Of a stretch of DNA of 7,680 nucleotides, positions 1 to 5,784 are shown piece by piece. Origin of the DNA: JAAYKM01 sp964408155 (GTDB taxonomy: Bacteria; Desulfobacterota; Syntrophia; Syntrophales; JAAYKM01); the NCBI GenBank assembly GCA_964408155.1, contig CAYOYJ010000120.1:1-7680 (forward strand). The letters run 5' to 3'. The translations under genes were made by a program, and so were the position numbers. Numbering within the stretch: position 1 is the first letter of the stretch; the number at the start of each line of letters is the position of its first letter. The notes under the pieces were generated by a model. It was not told the DNA's origin, did not search any database, and worked only from the letters and a program-made list of their open reading frames with translations.

Positions 1-123
1 GGTGGGAGCTGGAAGGAGACCCACTGCAGGGTGTCCTTTTCATGTTTCTCCGGCTGCGGCGATCCTGAGTACACAGCTGCGAAACGTGTCCCATATCAGA
101 AAATATTTATTAAAATCTTGTTG

Positions 124-813
124 TTATCCCGGGATCATGCCCTCTTCACGAAAACTGAAAAATCGGTTTTCTCCGACAATCAGGTGGTCGTGCACCAGAA
201 TATCCAGGGCTCTTGCAGCGTCTCGAATGGTTTGGGTTAAGCGGATATCTGCATCGGAGGGTTTAACCTGGCCGGAAGGATGATTGTGGACCAGAATAAT
301 CGCTGAGGCTTTCCGCTTCAGAGAATTTTCCAGTACTTTCCGGGGATAAACGACGGCCTGATTGACGATCCCTTCCTCGATGATTTCCATGTCGATCATT
401 CGGTTCTGGGCGTTTAAGTAGATAACGCAGAAACGTTCATCCTTGAGGCCGCCAAGGGCCGATTGGCAGAAATGAACCAGTTCCGTTGTGCAGGAAATCT
501 GGACTTTTCCTTGGACTTCTTCTTTCAGATAACGAGTTCCCAATTCGCGGACCAGACTGATCAGGATCGCTGCGTGGGATCCAATGCCCGGTACGTCAAC
601 AAGTTCCCTTGCCGGGGTGTCCATAATGCCCTTCAGGGACAAAAATTGGTTCAGTAGTGCCTTGGCCAGGGGTTTTACATCTTTACGGGGGATCGCGTAG
701 GAGAGAAGCAACTCAAGCACTTCATAGTCATACAGCGTGCCCGGAGCTGTTGCGGTGTATTTTTCCTTTAAGCGCTGCCGGTGTCCATGATAGTGCGGTG
801 GCGCGGTTTTCAT
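124..813 (-). CDS. radC: RadC family JAB/MPN-domain protein
   Basis: A 229-residue protein of normal RadC (UPF0758) length. The N-terminal part carries the HGHRQRL segment typical of the family and a helix-hairpin-helix-like turn at about residues 71-78 (LVDVPGIG). The C-terminal JAB1/MPN metalloprotease-like domain has a complete JAMM set: Glu147 in EEGIVN, His176 and His178 in VHNHPSG, Ser186 and Asp189 in PSDAD. The family was once linked to DNA repair, but the biochemical role is still unclear; the intact JAMM residues suggest zinc binding. The ATG at 813 is preceded by a G-rich GGGGGGA Shine-Dalgarno stretch about nine bases away. It lies 92 bases downstream of sodB on the same strand, with a strong hairpin between them, so it may be transcribed separately or by readthrough. 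Family assignment is secure; function is not. Confidence 0.95.
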   Translation of the reverse strand: MKTAPPHYHGHRQRLKEKYTATAPGTLYDYEVLELLLSYAIPRKDVKPLAKALLNQFLSLKGIMDTPARELVDVPGIGSHAAILISLVRELGTRYLKEEVQGKVQISCTTELVHFCQSALGGLKDERFCVIYLNAQNRMIDMEIIEEGIVNQAVVYPRKVLENSLKRKASAIILVHNHPSGQVKPSDADIRLTQTIRDAARALDILVHDHLIVGENRFFSFREEGMIPG

Positions 814-848
814 GATGACAGTCCCCCCGGAATGTAGTGATATCTTTA

Positions 849-890
849 CTTAAACGGACGGCGATAAATTTTTACCGCCATCCGTTTAAG
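849..890. terminator. Strong hairpin between sodB and radC, possible terminator without U-tract
   Basis: CTTAAACGGA at 849-858 is the exact reverse complement of TCCGTTTAAG at 881-890. After one mismatch (859/880) the stem continues with GGCG/CGCC (860-863 with 876-879), leaving a 12-base AT-rich loop. It begins 16 bases after the sodB stop and ends 36 bases before the radC start. Neither strand has a run of T after the stem, so it is not a textbook intrinsic terminator. It could stabilise the sodB mRNA 3' end or weaken readthrough into radC. Confidence 0.55.
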
Positions 891-905
891 AGCCGAAAAC
901 CGGAG

Positions 906-1499
906 TCAGCCGAGACAGGAATTTACAAAATCCCAGTTGATCAATTTATCGACAAATGTGGCGAGGTAATCCAGGCGTCGGTTCTGATAATCGAGGTAAT
1001 AGGCATGTTCCCAGACATCGACCGTCAAAAGGGTTTTCATGCCACGAGCGATGGGTGTGTCGGCATTGCCCGTTTTAACGATCTTCAGGAGACCGGCCTC
1101 TTCCACCAGCCAGGCCCAGCCGCTGCCGAACTGGGTGGCCCCGGCGTTCTTGAACTCTTCGGCAAATTTGTCAAAACTTCCCCACGTTGCGTCAATTTTC
1201 GCGGCGATGGCCCCGGTCGGTTTGCCTCCCCCTCCCGGTTTCATGCATTTCCAATAAAAGGAGTGATTCCAAACCTGGGCGCAGTTATTAAAAATGCCGG
1301 CCTTGCCGGCATCACCGGTGGTTTTTCTGATAATATCCTCCAAGGCGGCGTCCGCCATATCGGTATCAGCCAAGAGCTTGTTGGCGTTATCGACATAGGC
1401 CTTGTGATGTTTCCCGTGATGAAATTCAATCGTGTTCTGGCTGATGTGAGGCGCCAGTGCATCTATTGTGTAGGGTAGTTCGGATAATATAATGGCCAT
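906..1499 (-). CDS. sodB: Iron superoxide dismutase
   Basis: A 197-residue protein matching the Fe/Mn superoxide dismutase family in full. It dismutates superoxide to oxygen and hydrogen peroxide, probably in the cytoplasm since there is no signal peptide. The four metal ligands can be placed as His27 (FHHGKHH), His79 (AQVWNHSFYW), Asp161 and His165 (DVWEHAYY). Gln75, just before the second ligand, and the aromatic set around NHSFYW are typical of the iron form rather than the manganese form. The ATG at 1499 has an excellent AGGAGG Shine-Dalgarno (1508-1513) eight bases upstream. In an organism using ferredoxin-dependent 2-oxoacid oxidation it would protect iron-sulfur enzymes from accidental oxygen. 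It appears to have its own promoter, separate from the upstream metal-transport operon by 151 bases. Metal preference is inferred from sequence; a cambialistic enzyme is possible. Confidence 0.96.
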   Translation of the reverse strand: MAIILSELPYTIDALAPHISQNTIEFHHGKHHKAYVDNANKLLADTDMADAALEDIIRKTTGDAGKAGIFNNCAQVWNHSFYWKCMKPGGGGKPTGAIAAKIDATWGSFDKFAEEFKNAGATQFGSGWAWLVEEAGLLKIVKTGNADTPIARGMKTLLTVDVWEHAYYLDYQNRRLDYLATFVDKLINWDFVNSCLG

Positions 1500-1530
1500 G
1501 ACCGCATCCTCCTTTTTTTATTTTTCGTTC

Positions 1531-1558
1531 AGTTTACCAGTAACTTACGTAAATGCAA
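1531..1558 (-). promoter_or_regulatory. Candidate sigma-70 promoter of sodB
   Basis: On the minus strand TTGCAT (1553-1558) and TAAACT (1531-1536) are separated by 16 bases, each matching four of six consensus positions. Transcription would start near 1524 and give a leader of about 25 bases that contains the AGGAGG ribosome site. The match is only moderate. An inverted repeat (1540-1546 with 1563-1569) overlaps the -35 region. Confidence 0.35.
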
Positions 1559-1569
1559 GATCAAGTTAC
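1540..1569. repeat. Inverted repeat over the sodB promoter region
   Basis: GTAACTT (1540-1546) and AAGTTAC (1563-1569) form a perfect 7-base inverted repeat with a 16-base spacer. Its centre-to-centre distance is about two helical turns and it spans the candidate -35 element, so it could be a regulator site. Arms this short could also arise by chance. Confidence 0.25.
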
Positions 1570-1650
1570 GCGAAGCCGCAGACGTTGATCCACATAACAG
1601 CCTAAAAAATCACAAACTCCCGTGATCCTGACCCGGTATCACTGGCAATC

Positions 1651-2481
1651 TTATTGTTGCGACCGTCTGCGCAAATAAAGGGAAAGTTTCTTTGTCGTCT
1701 TGATCAGAGTGAGCAGAAGGACGCCGGACAGAATGATCGAAGCGCCGGATGGTAATTCCTGCCTGTATGAAATGATGAGTCCTGCAACGCAGATGAAGAT
1801 TCCGGTCAGGATGGAGTAGATCATGATATTCCGAAACTTTTGGGACAACTCTGAGGCTATGGCCACGGGGATGGTCAATAAGGCGATAACCAGAATAATG
1901 CCGACCACCTGGATCAGAATGACAATGGAAAGGGCAATGAGGACCATCAGGCCCATCTTGAGCATTCTAACCGGGAGGCGTCTCGCGAGTGCATATTCTT
2001 CATCCAAAGCAATGGCGACAAAGCCTTGATAAAAAATCGTGACAGACAGGAATACGATCAGACAGAGACCAGAAGCGATCTTCAAATCCGAATCCGGCAC
2101 CGTCAGGATGTTGCCGAATAGAAAACTCATTAGATCGGGGACAAAACCGGGTGTGAGGGAAATAAAGATTAAGCCGACCGCCACCCCCGATGCCCAGAGA
2201 ATTCCGATCAGAAGGTCGTTTCGGTCGATTTTCCGCTCCTCATTATAGCCGATGACCAGAGAAGCCAGGATCACCACTACGGATGCCCCGTACAGTGGAT
2301 TTATACCAAGCCAGTAAGCCATCCCCAGACCGGCAAATGCCGTGTGACTCAAGCCGCCACTGATGGAAGCGAGGCGTTTGGTGACGATAAAAGGGCCGAT
2401 CAAGCCACAGACTATACTGGCCAGAAGGCTTGCCAACAAGGCATTCTGCACGAATTCATATTTGAGGATATCGATATTCAT
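1651..2481 (-). CDS. znuB: Metal (probably zinc) ABC transporter permease
   Basis: A 276-residue, strongly hydrophobic protein of the ABC-3 family of metal permeases (ZnuB/MntB type), the usual length for this family. Membrane segments are visible at roughly residues 15-34, 42-60, 64-79, 90-110, 133-158, 177-209 and 220-260. The conserved loop GGLSHTAFAGLGMAYWLG (residues 42-59) and the LDEEYALARRLPV region (159-171), where the family contacts the ATPase, are both present. It would form the inner-membrane channel of a Znu-type importer with the ATPase encoded upstream. It is the last gene of the regulator-znuA-znuC-znuB operon, 26 bases after znuC. The ATG at 2481 lacks a clear Shine-Dalgarno, so translation may depend on coupling to znuC. 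No convincing intrinsic terminator follows it. The metal cannot be read from this protein alone; zinc is inferred from the neighbours. Confidence 0.93.
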   Translation of the reverse strand: MNIDILKYEFVQNALLASLLASIVCGLIGPFIVTKRLASISGGLSHTAFAGLGMAYWLGINPLYGASVVVILASLVIGYNEERKIDRNDLLIGILWASGVAVGLIFISLTPGFVPDLMSFLFGNILTVPDSDLKIASGLCLIVFLSVTIFYQGFVAIALDEEYALARRLPVRMLKMGLMVLIALSIVILIQVVGIILVIALLTIPVAIASELSQKFRNIMIYSILTGIFICVAGLIISYRQELPSGASIILSGVLLLTLIKTTKKLSLYLRRRSQQ

Positions 2482-2507
2482 GTTGTTCGATTCATGCCGG
2501 CATCAAA

Positions 2508-3251
2508 TCAATGACGATGCAGAAAAATATGGGGAATCCCGTGTCCCAGGAGCTCAACGGGACAGCCGTACAACTTTTCCAGGGTATGACGATCCAGTTC
2601 GTTCTGACTGTGATAATAAAGTTCCTTGTTCACGCAGGCAATATGTTGATAGGTTGCAGCAAAAGGCGTCGGGTCATGGGTGATTACCAGAATGGCCATC
2701 TTACGGTTAATATCTTCCAGAAATTCCAGCAGACTGATCTGGGAGGTAAAGTCAATCGATGTGGTCGGTTCGTCGAGAAAGAGCACCAGGGGATCCGATA
2801 CCAGAGCTCTTGCAATCAGTGCCCTCTGCACCTGTCCTCCGGACATGGTATTCATTTCCTTACGACGTAAATCATAAAGATCCATCCGATTCAGAATTGC
2901 CTCTGTTGCCGCCTTGTCTTCTTTGCCGTAACGTTTCAGATAATTCTGACCATGGCTTCGACCCATCAGAACAAAGTCGAAAACCGAGATGGGGAAATTT
3001 TTATTGAAGTTTGAAAACTGGGGTACGTAGCCCAGGCGAGTGGCGATAGACGAGTCAAATTGAATTGTTCCTTTCCACGGTTTAATAATACCGAGAATCA
3101 GCTTAATCAGCGTTGTTTTTCCGCCTCCGTTCGGACCGATGACGAGGATAAAATCCTTGGGGAAGATATCGAGAGAAATTTTCTCCAGAATAAGCCGGTC
3201 GTCATAACCGAAACAGACATGACGGATGCTGATGACGGGCATGTCACTCAT
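2508..3251 (-). CDS. znuC: Metal (probably zinc) ABC transporter ATP-binding protein
   Basis: A 247-residue ABC ATPase that powers metal import through the ZnuB permease at the cytoplasmic face. All nucleotide-binding motifs are intact: Walker A GPNGGGKT (residues 39-46), Q-loop Gln78 in YVPQ, signature MSGGQ (136-140, with Met instead of the usual Leu), Walker B LVLFLDE (155-161) and the switch His192 in ITHD. The start ATG at 3251 overlaps the znuA stop by four bases (ATGA), a classic sign of translational coupling, and no strong Shine-Dalgarno is seen. A second in-frame ATG three codons later is an alternative start. The partnership with adjacent znuA and znuB identifies it as the metal-transport type of ATPase. 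Confidence 0.95.
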   Translation of the reverse strand: MSDMPVISIRHVCFGYDDRLILEKISLDIFPKDFILVIGPNGGGKTTLIKLILGIIKPWKGTIQFDSSIATRLGYVPQFSNFNKNFPISVFDFVLMGRSHGQNYLKRYGKEDKAATEAILNRMDLYDLRRKEMNTMSGGQVQRALIARALVSDPLVLFLDEPTTSIDFTSQISLLEFLEDINRKMAILVITHDPTPFAATYQHIACVNKELYYHSQNELDRHTLEKLYGCPVELLGHGIPHIFLHRH

Positions 3252-4096
3252 GGGCGAAGAGCATCCTGCAGAGCTTGAGAAAAATCATCCAAATTTTTGA
3301 GCCAATCCCGTTCCAGAGGATTAACTTCAACGACTGTACCATCTATTTCACGGGCAATGGAAGCCGCACTCTTTTTGTCAAAGCCTTTCTGGACAAAAAT
3401 GGTTTTTATCCCTTTGGTCCGGGCCAGATTGATCATCTTCTGAAGTCGCGCGACACTTAAGGGTTTTCCCTCTTCCTGAATGGCCAGTTGCTTCAGGCCA
3501 TAGTCACCGGCAAAGTATCCCCATGCCGGGTGGTAGACCATGAAACATTGGCCTTTCCTGCCGTGCAATCTCTGTTTGATCCGCTGATCAAGCCGGTCAA
3601 TGTCGGCAAGGAAGCGCTGGAGATTTTTTCGGTATAAATGAGCGTGAGACGGGTCTGCTGATGCCAGAGCCTCACAGATGTTTACCGCTGCGGCTCTGAC
3701 GATGGAAGGGGACAGCCAGACATGAGGGTCCTCTTGAAGGTTTTTTATGCCCCGGGACATGTCGACAACACGAATGCTTTTATCCGTATTTGAGGTAAAT
3801 CGCTGAAAACGGTTTTCGACGGACAGATGCCGCAGACCAACTTTGATATATAATTTCGATGACGACAGATCAAATAACTGTTGCGGTGTGGGCTCGTAGG
3901 TTTCGGGATTACCGCCTGCAGGAACAATAACACGCACATCCGCATGATGACCTGCGATACGTTCCACGAAATAGGCCTGAGGTATTATGGTGACAGCAAG
4001 CCTGACCCTGTCTTCTGCCCAAACCATGTTTGGGAGGAAAAGGGTCAGAAACAGAATCGACAAAATGAATAAAACGGCTTCAATTTTTCTGATCAT
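3248..4096 (-). CDS. znuA: Metal (probably zinc) ABC transporter periplasmic substrate-binding protein
   Basis: A 282-residue cluster A-I (ZnuA/TroA) solute-binding protein that captures the metal in the periplasm for the ZnuBC importer. A Sec signal peptide covers residues 1-27, with probable cleavage after VWA; there is no lipobox cysteine, so the product should be soluble. Family landmarks are NPETYEPTP (63-71), DPHVWLSP (123-130), YHPAWGYFAGDYGL (188-201) and VNPLERDW (258-265). His125 and His189 match two usual metal ligands. The position normally held by the first His is Glu65, and the usual Asp near the C terminus is Asn259. The His-rich loop common in zinc-specific ZnuA is absent. It starts 11 bases after the regulator gene; AGGA seven bases before the ATG at 4096 supports the start. 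Fold and transport role are firm, metal identity is inferred. Confidence 0.9.
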   Translation of the reverse strand: MIRKIEAVLFILSILFLTLFLPNMVWAEDRVRLAVTIIPQAYFVERIAGHHADVRVIVPAGGNPETYEPTPQQLFDLSSSKLYIKVGLRHLSVENRFQRFTSNTDKSIRVVDMSRGIKNLQEDPHVWLSPSIVRAAAVNICEALASADPSHAHLYRKNLQRFLADIDRLDQRIKQRLHGRKGQCFMVYHPAWGYFAGDYGLKQLAIQEEGKPLSVARLQKMINLARTKGIKTIFVQKGFDKKSAASIAREIDGTVVEVNPLERDWLKNLDDFSQALQDALRP

Positions 4097-4107
4097 CCGT
4101 TTTTCCT

Positions 4108-4539
4108 TTATTTTTCTTTAATTTTACATAAATGACAGAGGCCGTTGATGCAGATGCTTTCAATTTCGAAATCAGGCGTGTCTGCCATTTTCCACCAGAG
4201 TTCGGATGCAGCCGACATGCAGATCATGGCTCCACAACGCCGGCAAATGAAATGCGGATGGAGATGTGTGCCTGCTTCAACATGCTCGTAGTAGTGAATA
4301 CCTCTTTTTGATGCGAACTCCCGGATAATGCCGCTTTGAGTATAAGACGACAGAATGCGGTAAACCGTGACTCGGTTGACCTTTTGTTCCTCCGGCAAAC
4401 GGTGGTAGACATCGCCGGCTGTCAGGGGTACTCCTGCCCGGGTCAGAATATCGAGTACGGCCAAACGCTGAGCGGTCTTCTGGAGCCCTGCTTGTCGTAA
4501 GGTCCTTTCGATATGGTATCTGCTTTCCTGCTCTTGCAT
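4108..4539 (-). CDS. Fur family transcriptional regulator, Zur-like
   Basis: A metal-responsive repressor of 143 residues from the chosen start, the normal Fur-family length. The winged-helix DNA-binding domain occupies about residues 10-85, with the recognition region NRVTVYRILSSY (55-66). The dimerisation domain has the His-rich HLHPHFICRRC segment (92-102). Two CXXC pairs, Cys99/Cys102 and Cys135/Cys138, form the expected structural zinc site. I chose the ATG at 4539 because AGGA (4546-4549) lies six bases upstream; the frame stays open to an upstream ATG at 4608, but that extension would run through the palindromic operator and lengthen the protein atypically. It heads the operon with znuA, znuC and znuB, so Zur is the most likely identity. 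PerR, Fur or a manganese regulator cannot be excluded from sequence alone. Confidence 0.9.
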   Translation of the reverse strand: MQEQESRYHIERTLRQAGLQKTAQRLAVLDILTRAGVPLTAGDVYHRLPEEQKVNRVTVYRILSSYTQSGIIREFASKRGIHYYEHVEAGTHLHPHFICRRCGAMICMSAASELWWKMADTPDFEIESICINGLCHLCKIKEK

Positions 4540-4555
4540 GAGTATTCCTATACAG

Positions 4556-4578
4556 AATTTGCAACTCGTTTGCAAATT
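4556..4578. promoter_or_regulatory. Palindromic operator candidate upstream of the Fur-family regulator
   Basis: AATTTGCAA (4556-4564) and TTGCAAATT (4570-4578) are perfect inverted repeats around a 5-base spacer (CTCGT on the plus strand), a 23-base symmetric site. Its size and symmetry suit a Fur-family dimer, and it ends 17 bases before the regulator start codon. On the minus strand the first TTGCAA (4570-4575) could be a -35 with TATAGG (4547-4552) as -10 at 17 bases, but that would put the transcript start almost on the ATG. A weaker alternative has -10 TAAATT at 4576-4581, inside the palindrome edge. Either way the site would let the repressor control itself and znuACB. Confidence 0.6.
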
Positions 4579-4651
4579 TAATTTCGCGTTCGGCTTGTGA
4601 AGAACCAAACGGCGTAGAGAATTGCTGAAGGATAATGATGATGGAGATTTT

Positions 4652-4798
4652 ATGGCATGGATCGCCTACAAGCAGAGCAAACAGTCATATGAGGATAGAG
4701 CTTATGATCAGACATTGTTCAATCGCGTTGAAACACTCCTGTTTCATGCGCTTGGCTTTCGTTTAGAGCTATATCTTCCAGGAACTTTTCCCTGCTGA
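4652..4798 (+). CDS. Possible small hypothetical protein, 48 residues
   Basis: An ATG at 4652 preceded by GGAG (4643-4646) with a 5-base spacer opens a 48-codon frame ending in TGA at 4796-4798. The product would be mixed polar and hydrophobic (begins MAWIAYKQSKQSYEDRAYDQ, ends with LYLPGTFPC). No known domain is recognised. It is divergent from the regulator gene, so the operator palindrome 74 bases upstream could in principle serve both. The good ribosome site is the main support; random occurrence is quite possible. Confidence 0.25.
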   Translation: MAWIAYKQSKQSYEDRAYDQTLFNRVETLLFHALGFRLELYLPGTFPC

Positions 4799-4923
4799 TG
4801 GTGCGAAGGTGTTACTTTTGCCGTCGTTGTCTGTTCCGCGACTCGGTCTTATGCCAGCTGAATCTGTGCCGAGAATTCCTGACAGACCGTTTCGACTTTT
4901 TAACCTATCTCGGGCGCCGATGA
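4798..4923 (+). CDS. Possible small cysteine-rich hypothetical protein, 41 residues
   Basis: This frame starts at an ATG that overlaps the stop of the preceding short frame (TGATG, 4796-4800) and ends at 4921-4923. The 41-residue product would contain five cysteines at residues 5, 8, 11, 19 and 24, including a CYFCRRC run. The same frame is open without a stop back to 4708, so a longer version starting at the TTG at 4729 is also possible. It is convergent with korB. There is no homology that I recognise, and the reality of the gene is doubtful. Confidence 0.18.
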   Translation: MVRRCYFCRRCLFRDSVLCQLNLCREFLTDRFDFLTYLGRR

Positions 4924-4946
4924 CGATGACCACGGCAAATCGGCCC
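4912..4946. terminator. Imperfect hairpin 3' of korB
   Basis: GCCGAT (4916-4921) pairs with ATCGGC (4939-4944); after a one-base bulge (4915) two further G-C pairs extend the stem (4913-4914 with 4945-4946). The loop is 17 bases. It lies 22 bases past the korB stop, a sensible place for a terminator, but no T-run follows on either strand. Confidence 0.25.
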
Positions 4947-4968
4947 TTCTCTGAGTTAAGGTGCGAAA

Positions 4969-5784
4969 TCAGGCATGGTATAGACGCAACAGTTTTTCGA
5001 TGTCTTTTCGCTCGGTATGAAGAGGAAAAAGATCTCGGACGTTGCGCATCGGATGTTTTTCATCCCGGAACAGAATGCCGATGGCGATCTTGTCCTGCCA
5101 GGATTCGGCGGTTCGCATGGCCTCGAAGCGGTCTGCTGTGGTTTCGACCCGGTATGCCCGCTCCCCGTACCACTGGTAGGTGTTGATCTTGTTAAAAGTC
5201 ACACAGGGTTGGAGGATATCAACGACAGCCGTTCCCTCGAAGCGGATTGCGGCCTTGATGAGTTCCTTGAGATGATCCTTCTCTTTAGCAAACCCCCGAG
5301 CGACAAAGGGCGCACCCATGGCAAGGGCCAAGACCAGGGGGGGGAGAGGTTCATTGGGATTGCCCTCCGGATCGAGGGGGTTTTTAACACCCCGGTCCGT
5401 GGTGGGGGAACTCTGCCCCTTGGTCAGACCGTAAACCTGGTTGTTGGTAATCAGAATCGTGATATCCAGATTCTTCCGGATCGTATGCAGGAAATGATTC
5501 CCCCCTTCGCCATACATGCAGCCGTCTCCGGAAACGGCGATCACCGTCAGATCCGGACGCGCCAGCTTGATGCCCACAGCCAGCGGGACGGATCGGCCAT
5601 GTAATCCGTTGAAATAATTTGTTTCCAGATATTGGGGCATCTTCGCCCCTTGGCCGATCCCCGATGTCAGGACGATCTGTTGGGGCGGCATGTCCAGTTC
5701 GTTCAGGGCTTCCGCCAGGGCGGTACGGATGGCAAAATTTCCGCAACCGGGGCACCAGGCGATGTCATAGGATAAGTTTGTCAC
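4969..5784 (-). CDS. korB: 2-oxoacid:ferredoxin oxidoreductase beta subunit
   Basis: The thiamine diphosphate and iron-sulfur subunit of an enzyme that oxidatively decarboxylates a 2-oxoacid to acyl-CoA, or the reverse, with ferredoxin. From the GTG at 5784 it is 271 residues, typical for a short beta chain. WCPGCG (10-15) gives two cluster cysteines and Cys194 (QPCVTFN) a third. The TPP/Mg region runs from GDGC (86-89) through NHFLHTIRKN to NNQVYGLTKGQ (114-124). The fourth usual cysteine, in SGIGC, is Gln45 here. The GTG start is chosen because GGAGGT (5791-5796) lies six bases upstream and it overlaps the korA stop as GTGA; an upstream ATG at 5841 would add 19 residues unlike the family. 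Substrate (2-oxoglutarate, pyruvate, branched-chain or aryl) cannot be decided; the symbol is by family convention. Confidence 0.9.
   Translation of the reverse strand: MTNLSYDIAWCPGCGNFAIRTALAEALNELDMPPQQIVLTSGIGQGAKMPQYLETNYFNGLHGRSVPLAVGIKLARPDLTVIAVSGDGCMYGEGGNHFLHTIRKNLDITILITNNQVYGLTKGQSSPTTDRGVKNPLDPEGNPNEPLPPLVLALAMGAPFVARGFAKEKDHLKELIKAAIRFEGTAVVDILQPCVTFNKINTYQWYGERAYRVETTADRFEAMRTAESWQDKIAIGILFRDEKHPMRNVRDLFPLHTERKDIEKLLRLYHA

Larger units (their letters stand above)
4540..4968. other. Gene-poor stretch between korB and the regulator gene
   Basis: This 429-base interval holds the operator palindrome at its left end, two short plus-strand frames (4652-4798 and 4798-4923) and an imperfect hairpin (4912-4946). 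On the minus strand I see no reading frame of note. The 8-mer GGTGCGAA occurs twice (4800-4807 and 4960-4967), which may be chance. The stretch could also be the remains of a decayed gene. Confidence 0.5.

Noticed and set aside
1..43. Minus-strand ATG at 43 preceded by GGAG (48-51), open to the left edge for 14 codons
   Set aside because: Only 14 codons are visible and the residues (MKRTPCSGSPSSSH) match nothing known; it may start a gene outside the window but cannot be supported.
2..283. Plus-strand frames running from the left edge into the radC 3' end
   Set aside because: They overlap the conserved JAMM-containing part of radC on the opposite strand and show no family features.
837..1478. 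Plus-strand open frame of 213 codons opposite sodB
   Set aside because: It is antisense to a complete iron superoxide dismutase with all ligands, has no recognisable domain, and begins beside the intergenic hairpin.
1601..1642. GTGAT/ATCAC hairpin (1622-1626 with 1638-1642) after znuB, with a T-run farther on
   Set aside because: The stem is only five pairs and the T-run starts about a dozen bases beyond it, so it is not a credible terminator.
4540..4608. N-terminal extension of the Fur-family gene to the ATG at 4608
   Set aside because: It would add 23 residues not typical of the family and place the palindromic operator inside the coding region; the ATG at 4539 has a suitable AGGA site.
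4631..4649. GATAATGATGAT stretch resembling the first half of the E. coli Fur box
   Set aside because: Only about 12 of 19 positions match and the second half is absent; the perfect palindrome at 4556-4578 is a much better operator candidate.
5017..5604. Plus-strand open frame of 195 codons opposite korB
   Set aside because: It is the antisense shadow of the well-supported beta subunit; the product has no recognisable motif.
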